DNA of 64,000 bases from Allacma fusca (Eukaryota; Arthropoda; Collembola; Symphypleona; Sminthuridae). The translations under genes were made by a program, and so were the position numbers. The notes under the pieces were generated by a model, which saw only the letters and a program-made list of their open reading frames with translations, ran no database searches and was not told the origin of the DNA. The stretch lies in contig OX359248.1 of the NCBI GenBank assembly GCA_947179485.1, positions 32,621,378 to 32,685,377 on the forward strand, read 5' to 3'. This document shows, piece by piece, positions 54,446 to 62,515 of this stretch (position 1 is the first letter of the stretch; each line of letters starts with the position of its first letter).

Positions 54446-54455
54446 AAACGAATGA
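54192..54455 (+). CDS. Overprinted coiled-coil ORF 5
   Basis: 87 residues, same frame. Residues 10-62 are a strong coiled coil (LRELEQIRQTTERHSATLR, then IQQELQQVQEEIRELKKQ), followed by an acidic tail. It runs 10 nt past the pol stop. Its TGA (54453-54455) overlaps the ATG of the next ORF as ATGA, the classic termination-reinitiation overlap used by compact viral genomes. Confidence 0.5.
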   Translation: MSSRKTIPEGLRELEQIRQTTERHSATLRTRRVQIQQELQQVQEEIRELKKQSKHLKKEALKKPEKVDDTQLVPEKGREDLDQSENE

Positions 54456-54778
54456 GCACCACGAGATATTTAACAACAATACCGAACTGTGTTAGTTTTG
54501 GTCAAAGCGAGATTGATCTCAAAATTAGAGACCGTATAAATCTCATTAGTTACCTAATACGACAAGGTCGTAGGAGAATCCGATACGTAGGTACGCACAC
54601 AATCATTAAAGCAGATTACTGTAAAGTATTTTATCTCCAATCAGATGTCAGAGAACAGAGGGTCACGTGCATCCGGGTCTCGAACCAACGAGACTCCACG
54701 CCAAGACGCCCTACCCGCCGTCGACAGGGACGACGACGATCGACCACGTTACTGGACCCAATACGTGAGTCAAATTGA
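54452..54778 (+). CDS. Small arginine-rich ORF between pol and ORF3
   Basis: 108 residues. It starts in the ATGA overlap with coiled-coil ORF 5 and overlaps the first 134 nt of ORF3 in another frame. It has two arginine-rich patches, RQGRRRIRYVG and RRPTRRRQGRRRS, that could serve as nuclear-localisation or RNA-binding motifs of the type found in small regulatory proteins of complex retroviruses. It lies in the same frame as pol, two codons after the pol UGA, so it could alternatively be a read-through extension. No homologue recognised; the regulatory role is speculation. Confidence 0.5.
   Translation: MSTTRYLTTIPNCVSFGQSEIDLKIRDRINLISYLIRQGRRRIRYVGTHTIIKADYCKVFYLQSDVREQRVTCIRVSNQRDSTPRRPTRRRQGRRRSTTLLDPIRESN
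54643..54644 (+). promoter_or_regulatory. Splice-acceptor-like AG abutting the ORF3 start
   Basis: TTTTATCTCCAATCAG|ATG: a pyrimidine-rich stretch ends in CAG directly before the ORF3 ATG at 54645. Similar AGs sit two bases before the gag ATG (40658-40659) and one base before the ORF4 ATG (61781-61782). The donor-like AAG|GTAATA at 37995 is a candidate shared donor. Confidence 0.45.
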
Positions 54779-57700
54779 AGTGGAAATACCACAAGCAAAA
54801 ATTTTACCAAACTCAGATACGGGACGACTGGAAGTTGTTCTCAGAGTAGACGGGAAGTTACCCCACAGGATTATCATCCAAGGACGAGATGGACGAGAAA
54901 TCGTAACTCATTCAGTACTCATCGGAGCTCTCAGAAAGCCTAGAGAGTTAACACTAGATTATCGTATATTACGACGAGAACCGCATTTTTGCGGGTCAAT
55001 AAATTTTCCGGAGCAGCAGGTGGAAGTTGACAAAGGCGAGCGAGCGCCAGATGATCTTGTTTACCTTTTTAAAGGGCAAGAATTTAATCCCACTCCCATA
55101 CGACGACAGATCCCTATCTGTAGAACACGTAATAGACAGCCAGATGACCCATGGCTAGTCCAAAATTACAGGCAAGAAAAGGACGTGCCCGGACAAAAGA
55201 ATCCAAGGGGAGATTATGAACATGATCCATGGGCGTTTACTCCAGGGCTTCAATATGAACGAGGCAAGACCAGTCGAAGCTCATCCCGGAAAGTGATGGG
55301 AGCCGACCCTATTTGTGGAGTAACCCGGGTCAACATCCCCGAAATTAGTGAATGGTTACCGCAACATGAAGAACAGGTCGAGGACGTAGCCCATAGAATC
55401 AGTAGACGTATTGATGACAACTATGGACCCGATCTGAGACGAGGGAACTTGGAGGACCGACGAAGGGAACCTCCGAGATTCGCAGCCTACTCGGCGCACA
55501 TGGTACCAGCCGGGAGAGGCCGCGGGCGGGCCATCACTACTGGAGAAAGTTCGAGCAGACACCACAGAAGCTCAAGAGAAAGTTCAAGGGAAAGACACAG
55601 CTCTAAGGACAGCAGGACCAGGAAGCGGGAGACAGAGTCGTCATCGGAGAGGAAGAAGCGACGGGAAGACGACAGGTCAAGGAGCCGCTATGATAGTCCA
55701 GCGCGGTCAAGGAGCAGGAGAGAGTCAACCCCACCACCTTCACCATTTCTATCGCCATCGGCGAGAGATTATAGGGACCGAGTGGAGAGGGAGTCAATAC
55801 TGACGGCACCCATAGCAGCTCCAGCTTTAAGCTACACAGCGGTCACAAAGATGCCACCGCCAACAATACCGGTCAATAGCGAACCACCTAAACCACAGCG
55901 TGCAGTTTGCATCGCTCAAAGAGAAAGACCCGTGGAAGTACCCATAGAGACTCCACCATCAGTAGCAGTGATACCATGGAGTGAAGAAGTAGCCACGGAC
56001 ACAGCTACAACAGCGGACAGGGATACCGCCAATGAATCTTCTTCAGACTCAGAAGAGGAAGAGACAGTACCCATCCAAACCTGTAGTAGGAAAGGATGTA
56101 AAAGGGTACGACAAGTAATTGCAACCGACAGTGGACCAGTGGTACAACAGGAATGTGAACATCATGCAAAGAAACGTGCAAAGAAGGAGAAGAAGGTCAA
56201 GAAGGAGGCTCAGATGACCATCTTAGAGCTATTTGGACAGAACACAGCACCAGCCCAACCACCGGCGAAATGGCAGTCGAACATCGTAAAAATTGGAGAA
56301 GACTCCAGGAAGGCAGGGAAGCATGAGGAGATGGTAAACCGAATAAAAGATCTCGGGGAAATCATCCGCAACCTTGCCAGACAAAATGTCAATGCAGACA
56401 CTGCGAAAAAGCAGAAGGAAGGATTAATGAAAGAATTAGCACGCCACCGCCAGGAATGGATAAAGTGGAGAAATGATAACGACTTTCACTTGGTATGTGC
56501 TGAGTCAAAGATAGACCTTCAAACCAGAGAATTACCTCCAGCACACTTTGAACCAACGAACATTCCAACGTCAACAGCTACATCCGGAGAGCTAGAGCGT
56601 TTGCTCGCTCAGGAAAAACGAAATGGTCCAGAAACTGCAAGCACAACAGGAATGGCAACGGAAATGCCACCCTCACCAGGACAAAACGTCGAAGTTGCAA
56701 CATCTGAGCTATCTATAGCCGAACAACACAACGACCAGAGCAGTAGCTCAGAGGATTTTGAGGTGATCAGATCAAAGAGAAGACCTAAAGATCGAGAATC
56801 ATCAATAACTTCGGATACAACGGAAATTGTTAACCACCACCAGCTTTCATTGGCTGATTTTGCCAACTCACCCCAGGACGGAACCGTCATTCTTAGTGAC
56901 GACGAGGAACTACGACAGCCAACCTCATCAATCCAAACGCCACCTCACACGCCGGAAATGGGACGTGGAGGAGGAGGAAGACGAGGAGGACCCATACCTT
57001 ACCTCGGTAACAGTTGGCTATCATTCTTATTAATGTTCGGTTTAATTACATCTGCGGTAGGACAATCAACCTTGAGAAAGGAATTGACGGGACACTACGG
57101 ACCATATCCAACAACCCGGGCATCACATTACCAGTGGTGGACCCGATTGGAAACCGAGAATCTAACCAGTCCAAGAGGCTTTGACCATGTCAGCCTAGAC
57201 GTTGAAAATAAGGAAGACTCAGAGGAAATCGGACACTATGACCCTTACGGCCAACGGGAATGCCCACCGGTCGGAAATTCAGCCGTACGGTACCAAGGTT
57301 TCGGCGCAGCCACAGCGCATCGACTCTGGCAGAATGGAGTAGTACGAGGAGTAGCAGGAGCCGTAGGCATGTGTACCACGGGAATGGTCATAGTAGGAGT
57401 CTATACCAGCTCAATCCTAGACGCAGTCAGGAGATGGAATAAACCACTCAAAACAGTCAAAATACCACAGGACTGGGTACTCATTGAGTCCCAACTACCA
57501 GACCAACGACCCATCTGGATGATAATGCCCGTCAACGCCAGTGAGGAAAAAGAATTAGAAGATTTTCTTAAGGAAGATCCTACAGCAACAGAAATATCTC
57601 CGAACTTAATAGCATTACCAGGTGATATCCAAAGGAATGCTCATTACCTCAACGAAACTTCTGTAGCCAAAGTATGGAACCAAGCTTTAGGCAAAGAAGT

Positions 57701-60700
57701 GGACGCGGAAGAATCCGAAAACGGGAGAGAGCGACGACATGCTCCTGAACCCACTTCGGAGGAAGAGGAACGACGACAAAAGATTCGAGACCAACGGAAA
57801 TTACCGCAAGCTATTTGGTTAATGTCACAAGCAATACGTGACGGTTACCATCTAACAACAAGAACGTTACAATCAGTCGCAATGGACTTAATCACAAAGA
57901 CAATCCCGTTACCACTTCATACCGAATACGAAATTTGGAAGGAGTACGAGTTACAGTACGGAATGTTCATCAGCAAAATCATCAAAATTTTGGGACTTAA
58001 GAACACACATACACGTACCAGGCGAAGTATCTTGGCAAAAGACCAGATAAATAATCTACAACGCCAGATCCAAAACAACCCTCACAGTATAACAAAAGGG
58101 GAAGACTATGTTCATCCCACTGAGGAAATTGCAATAGGTGAAGTTGTACACTTCGCACTAGCAACAACAATCACAGAAGCAAACTGGACGATAGTTTTGC
58201 TCATACCACACATATACAACGGAGTTGACCATCTCGAAGAAAAAGAACTCAAGGGATGGGAGACAAAGGCACATGCCAACGCCTCACAAACCCACCCACT
58301 CTTCCAGCGAACGTCGGAACGAGCAGCCAGAGAACGGCAGAGGCGAGATGCATTCGTAGGACCGACCAACGCATGGTCACCCGTCAGTTATAGCAAACAA
58401 TTCTTAAAACAACAGCTACAGCTTATGCTGGCACGAATCGAGGAAGAGGAGGCTCACTCATCGTCAGGAAGACCTACAGGGATTATTCAACAGCTTGTAA
58501 GATTTACCCTCAGAATGGTAATCTATATTGGCACGTCCGTCGGAATGGACTTCGGAGGAAACCAGGACCCTATACGGAAAGGTGACCCAGGAAGAAGCCA
58601 CCCACGAAGGACAGAGGGAGCAGAAGGACCGGTTTTGGCCTCAGAAGAGGAACCGGCTGTGCCAACGGAACAAGCTATGGAGGCTCAAGAAGAAGGAACC
58701 GGCACATCATTGAATGTAATCAAGGAAGAAGTCTTAGACGACGAGGAGAAGCCACCATTGGAACATCAGGTAGATAGTTCATCAGATAACGAGACAGACA
58801 GTAAATGGGTGCAGACCAGATGCGAATACTGCCCACTCAAACATGGCCATAAGCCACCCGTACGACCAAAGACCAAGTTAGCAGCACATGAAGCTTGGCA
58901 AAGACAAAAAGACATTCCTGTACAATACATCCGAAGGAGTAGACCCGAGTTGGACAGGTTGTATGGAAGAGACAACGCTCCAAACTGTACATTCCAGTAT
59001 AGAGGACGACGACGAGGTCCAGAGCCAGAAATTGAACGACCCAGGGTTAGAGTATACTCACCCATTAGGACTGTAATATTCAACGATACAAGGGACAGAC
59101 GAGGAGCAAGGTCACCGTCACCCGGACCATCCACGATAACAGGACAATCTACACCACCCATTGAAGACAAACTGAAGTCCAGACGAGCTAGACAACGTCA
59201 ACGAAAGGTGGAGTTCAAGGAAGAACGCCAGGAAAACCCCCCAGCTCCAACACCGGAAGATCCACTGGCACAATCCGACTCACCTGATGTAAGATTCGTT
59301 GATTTAGCTCACGTATCATTTTACATAGGAGTCCGTGGATGGATGGTAGCACCAAGTTGGGAAGATGAGGATGCAGAAATAGTCATCTTTACCAACCCGA
59401 ACGAGACACAGCTATACAGCCAACTGGATCCGGTACGACTTCAAGTAAGAAAGATGGTGGAAAGGGCCAATGACCCATTGGACCACTCACCACCGCCAAG
59501 ATTTCCGGACCAAGTAATGGAAGATATATCTGGAGACGAACGCCATGGCCGGATAGAAGAACAGTACTCCAGGAGAACCAACTACTTCAGCAACAACATG
59601 GACACCCGAGAAAGATCCACCATGTGTCCTCATTGTTACCAGAAATCTACCATCGACCCAGAGAGATTTCCAACATATAATATCTCACATCGTTCGACCA
59701 ACAGTCCAGAGCAAAATCTGGTGAGATGGCTCAACAGAATGTACAGGGAGACATTTATCGAGAGACTTGACATCCACCAACAACCTACCCAACCACCTCA
59801 ACTACGACTCGAGCAGTTACGAAGGGCGCTTAGCACCTTAAGCGAACCCAGAACAGATGCTCATGAATCAAATATAGAATACGCCGAACACCAGGCAGGA
59901 ATAGACTACAACAATCACGGAGAATTAATCCGGGAAAGAAGGGCATTGCTATATGATGCAATGGACCACCCCACCGATTATCGCCGACTAGACCCAAGGG
60001 AGCGAGACCTGCTCATCCTATACGGGCAAAGTCGAAGAAACGTACCAATGGAAAACACCCGTCTGGAAACGATGGCAGGAGACATGAACATCTCACCAGG
60101 GGAAATGATACCGAGACTTTGGACAACATTGTTCAATGGTCAGCGAGGTATTGATAACCATCAAGTACCAACATATCTAACATGTCGGGAACATCAGGGA
60201 GTAATGCAAGGACTCACGGGAACCGAGCTACGCCGATTAATTACTCAGATGTGGTTTGACATAGGAACTCAGCCAACCTGGCGAGAACAAGAAATATGGA
60301 TAAATAGTTTCCTACTGAGAGGAGACGCCATCACCGGACGTGGAGAGAAAGCTTTACAACAACTAGCAAGTATACCAATACACATGCTAAGTTTTCAAGA
60401 ATTCGCGAGTATGACCGAAAGGCTCATAACTCTTTATCATCAGGACGAGGCAATTCAGGAGTGGCGACAATTTGGAGCGATGAACCAAAGCGGCAGAAGT
60501 CAACCCAATCCAATAGACGACATAGAAGAAGAACTAGGACAATGGGAAGACTGGATATTCGCAATGAAACTAGCAGGGGAAGGCCAAAAGCCAACTACCC
60601 TATACGCTAGAAAACTAAAAGGAGGAGTAGCCACCCTAAGACAACCCCGGAGAACAGGTTCTTTCAGAGACCTAAACGAACTTGTCACGATACGAATATG

Positions 60701-61214
60701 GCAAAGAGAACATTTTCACAGGATTCGGGAGCAAATTAGCAACCGTGGAGACGGACCAAGTTACAAACCATATCATTTATCACCAAGAAATGAAAGACGA
60801 CCAGGAATAACACCAATACATATGGTACCAAGCGCTATAGATCGATTCCAAACACCCCAATGGCGATCAGTTGTCATTGATGGAAGACCAGATGAACCGG
60901 ACATAATAAATCTCATACGAACCCTCAGAGGTCGAACAGGAATCGAAATAGTTTTTCGTGACCTCGGACATGATTTTTTACAGGAAGAACTCAGGAGAGA
61001 CCCAGTGACACAACAAAGAACCAGCTATCTTTCCATAACAAACCCTGTGGAGCATAGAAGGCTAATGGATCAGTTATGGGAAAGATCGGAACGAGCAAGA
61101 TGGGACCCGGAGATTTTATCCGAGAACAGATTCGCAATCATATCATTCCGAACACTAGCGGAAGGAGAGGAGGAGACAGGCACCCTCAGAGGGCCGTCCG
61201 AGGAAGACGATTAG
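54645..61214 (+). CDS. ORF3: giant multi-domain protein with RS-like region, internal signal sequence and furin-type sites
   Basis: 2189 residues with no recognised homologue. About 1-230 is an ordered-looking N-terminal region. About 290-380 is an Arg/Ser-rich RS-like tract (SRHHRSSRESSRERHSS). At 480-507 is a Cys/His cluster (C-x4-C ... C-x-H-H) beside a Lys-rich patch; about 520-620 is helical. At about 788-806 is a hydrophobic segment, WLSFLLMFGLITSAVGQ, resembling an internal signal peptide. A second hydrophobic segment lies at about 898-928 (GMCTTGMVIVGVYTSSIL). N-glycosylation sequons occur nearby (NLTS, NASE, NETS, NWTI, NASQ). Furin-type sites are R-x-R-R at 1028-1031, 1124-1127 and 1231-1234. 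A third hydrophobic stretch lies near 1280-1300. Further CxxC motifs are at 1393 and near 1660. The middle third resembles an envelope polyprotein and the flanks look nuclear or cytosolic, so the chain may be a fusion or may be spliced. Confidence 0.75.
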   Translation: MSENRGSRASGSRTNETPRQDALPAVDRDDDDRPRYWTQYVSQIEVEIPQAKILPNSDTGRLEVVLRVDGKLPHRIIIQGRDGREIVTHSVLIGALRKPRELTLDYRILRREPHFCGSINFPEQQVEVDKGERAPDDLVYLFKGQEFNPTPIRRQIPICRTRNRQPDDPWLVQNYRQEKDVPGQKNPRGDYEHDPWAFTPGLQYERGKTSRSSSRKVMGADPICGVTRVNIPEISEWLPQHEEQVEDVAHRISRRIDDNYGPDLRRGNLEDRRREPPRFAAYSAHMVPAGRGRGRAITTGESSSRHHRSSRESSRERHSSKDSRTRKRETESSSERKKRREDDRSRSRYDSPARSRSRRESTPPPSPFLSPSARDYRDRVERESILTAPIAAPALSYTAVTKMPPPTIPVNSEPPKPQRAVCIAQRERPVEVPIETPPSVAVIPWSEEVATDTATTADRDTANESSSDSEEEETVPIQTCSRKGCKRVRQVIATDSGPVVQQECEHHAKKRAKKEKKVKKEAQMTILELFGQNTAPAQPPAKWQSNIVKIGEDSRKAGKHEEMVNRIKDLGEIIRNLARQNVNADTAKKQKEGLMKELARHRQEWIKWRNDNDFHLVCAESKIDLQTRELPPAHFEPTNIPTSTATSGELERLLAQEKRNGPETASTTGMATEMPPSPGQNVEVATSELSIAEQHNDQSSSSEDFEVIRSKRRPKDRESSITSDTTEIVNHHQLSLADFANSPQDGTVILSDDEELRQPTSSIQTPPHTPEMGRGGGGRRGGPIPYLGNSWLSFLLMFGLITSAVGQSTLRKELTGHYGPYPTTRASHYQWWTRLETENLTSPRGFDHVSLDVENKEDSEEIGHYDPYGQRECPPVGNSAVRYQGFGAATAHRLWQNGVVRGVAGAVGMCTTGMVIVGVYTSSILDAVRRWNKPLKTVKIPQDWVLIESQLPDQRPIWMIMPVNASEEKELEDFLKEDPTATEISPNLIALPGDIQRNAHYLNETSVAKVWNQALGKEVDAEESENGRERRHAPEPTSEEEERRQKIRDQRKLPQAIWLMSQAIRDGYHLTTRTLQSVAMDLITKTIPLPLHTEYEIWKEYELQYGMFISKIIKILGLKNTHTRTRRSILAKDQINNLQRQIQNNPHSITKGEDYVHPTEEIAIGEVVHFALATTITEANWTIVLLIPHIYNGVDHLEEKELKGWETKAHANASQTHPLFQRTSERAARERQRRDAFVGPTNAWSPVSYSKQFLKQQLQLMLARIEEEEAHSSSGRPTGIIQQLVRFTLRMVIYIGTSVGMDFGGNQDPIRKGDPGRSHPRRTEGAEGPVLASEEEPAVPTEQAMEAQEEGTGTSLNVIKEEVLDDEEKPPLEHQVDSSSDNETDSKWVQTRCEYCPLKHGHKPPVRPKTKLAAHEAWQRQKDIPVQYIRRSRPELDRLYGRDNAPNCTFQYRGRRRGPEPEIERPRVRVYSPIRTVIFNDTRDRRGARSPSPGPSTITGQSTPPIEDKLKSRRARQRQRKVEFKEERQENPPAPTPEDPLAQSDSPDVRFVDLAHVSFYIGVRGWMVAPSWEDEDAEIVIFTNPNETQLYSQLDPVRLQVRKMVERANDPLDHSPPPRFPDQVMEDISGDERHGRIEEQYSRRTNYFSNNMDTRERSTMCPHCYQKSTIDPERFPTYNISHRSTNSPEQNLVRWLNRMYRETFIERLDIHQQPTQPPQLRLEQLRRALSTLSEPRTDAHESNIEYAEHQAGIDYNNHGELIRERRALLYDAMDHPTDYRRLDPRERDLLILYGQSRRNVPMENTRLETMAGDMNISPGEMIPRLWTTLFNGQRGIDNHQVPTYLTCREHQGVMQGLTGTELRRLITQMWFDIGTQPTWREQEIWINSFLLRGDAITGRGEKALQQLASIPIHMLSFQEFASMTERLITLYHQDEAIQEWRQFGAMNQSGRSQPNPIDDIEEELGQWEDWIFAMKLAGEGQKPTTLYARKLKGGVATLRQPRRTGSFRDLNELVTIRIWQREHFHRIREQISNRGDGPSYKPYHLSPRNERRPGITPIHMVPSAIDRFQTPQWRSVVIDGRPDEPDIINLIRTLRGRTGIEIVFRDLGHDFLQEELRRDPVTQQRTSYLSITNPVEHRRLMDQLWERSERARWDPEILSENRFAIISFRTLAEGEEETGTLRGPSEEDD

Positions 61215-61783
61215 AAACGTCACAGAGGATAATAACCTGACCATTCCATCCAGGTCATGGTATAAAGAGAAAAGAGAACTAGCGGGGAAAAGCAGAAGCC
61301 AAATTACCTGATGACGGAAGAAATTCCCGAAGGGAATGTAAAGTGTAGATTATTTCGCAAGAGAGGATCTACGATAAAACATTTTTAAGATCTTATGCAG
61401 CATCAACCATCGGGATTACGGCGGATGTTACATAATGATCACCATAACAGAATAGTTAGAAAAGAAAAACAAATAAAAATAAAATACAAAATAGAAAACA
61501 AAACAAAAACAACTTACTTACTAACACATTTTATAGAGTTCATAGAATAGAAATACTAACAAAGGATTATGTCACCGGAAGTGGGACATACGGATTACAA
61601 CATCGGAATTAGGAAAAGAATTCTCTTTCGCAATCGGAAGATGAAAACACAAACAATATACTGATATAAATAAGAGACTCTTAAACCAGAGTACTCATTA
61701 TAAGCTCAGCACCCACGGAGAGCTCAAATACTTGAGACTACTCAGAAATACGAAACCAAAAACAGATACAAAATTTTCCAAGG
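61215..61783 (+). other. Intergenic region between ORF3 and ORF4
   Basis: No ORF. Contains an A-rich stretch with overlapping AATAAAAATAAAATAC near 61470, possibly a poly(A) region for the upstream transcript, and the ORF4 promoter listed separately. Confidence 0.5.
61665..61697 (+). promoter_or_regulatory. Possible internal promoter for ORF4
   Basis: TATAAATAAG at 61665-61674 is followed by TCATTA with its A at 61697, a 32-nt spacing identical to that of the two cuticle-like genes in this window and close to the 33 nt in the LTR. It would give an 87-nt 5' UTR for ORF4. Confidence 0.5.
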
Positions 61784-62515
61784 ATGGAATACAAGTGGTA
61801 TATTCTTTTGAGCCTTGCAATAACTCTAATTGCAATGGACGTTTCCGAAACCAGGCCGATAGCACAACCAAGTCCAGAACCATGGGGAGGACCATTGATG
61901 GCAGCCCTAGGAACTCAAGTCGGAAAATGGTTCGCAAATTACATGGTACCAGCCATAACCGTCGGAAGCGGAGCTATTACAGCATCAGTGTTATCACAAA
62001 AGGACCCAGTAGTACATATACTACACCACAAAGATGACGGGAAACTAGCCGTAGTGCAGTACGACCCGAACGACCCAAACGTAGAAGCCCAGAGAATCAT
62101 GGAGAGGAATCAACAAATGGCTCTACTACAACCTCAACAACAATTCATACAAAACCAACAGCCCACGATGCTGAGGGATAGCAGACCACCATGGATGGAC
62201 CAATTCACGGAAATAGATTGGAAACCCAATGAGGTTCCAACATCAGACACGGATTATACCGTAGTCATTATTAGTTCATTCGGTTGCATTACCACAATAG
62301 TGATATTCATATTCACAGTAATACTGTACCGAATCCGGACGCAGAAAAAGAAAGCAGATCAACAAACACCGAATGAGAGAGAATTAGACAATGTTGCAGA
62401 CACAGCAGCATTAGTCCAAAATTCGGTAGAGCAGTTAGTCGGATGCAGAATAGTGCGGCCAAACACACAACAACAGCCTAGACGACACACAACCAGAGCA
62501 ACCGTACAACTATAA
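61784..62515 (+). CDS. ORF4: small type I membrane glycoprotein-like protein
   Basis: 243 residues. An N-terminal signal peptide (about 1-20, KWYILLSLAITLIAMDV) is followed by a short Gly/Ala-rich hydrophobic segment at about 53-70 (VPAITVGSGAITASVL), a Gln-rich middle, a single transmembrane helix at about 160-182 (VVIISSFGCITTIVIFIFT) and a basic cytoplasmic tail starting YRIRTQKKK. Layout matches a small type I envelope-like protein. It has few cysteines and no recognised fold, so envelope function is inferred from topology and its 3' position, where env genes sit in retroviruses. It may act with ORF3 products. Possible own promoter at 61665 and poly(A) signal at 62819. Confidence 0.7.
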   Translation: MEYKWYILLSLAITLIAMDVSETRPIAQPSPEPWGGPLMAALGTQVGKWFANYMVPAITVGSGAITASVLSQKDPVVHILHHKDDGKLAVVQYDPNDPNVEAQRIMERNQQMALLQPQQQFIQNQQPTMLRDSRPPWMDQFTEIDWKPNEVPTSDTDYTVVIISSFGCITTIVIFIFTVILYRIRTQKKKADQQTPNERELDNVADTAALVQNSVEQLVGCRIVRPNTQQQPRRHTTRATVQL

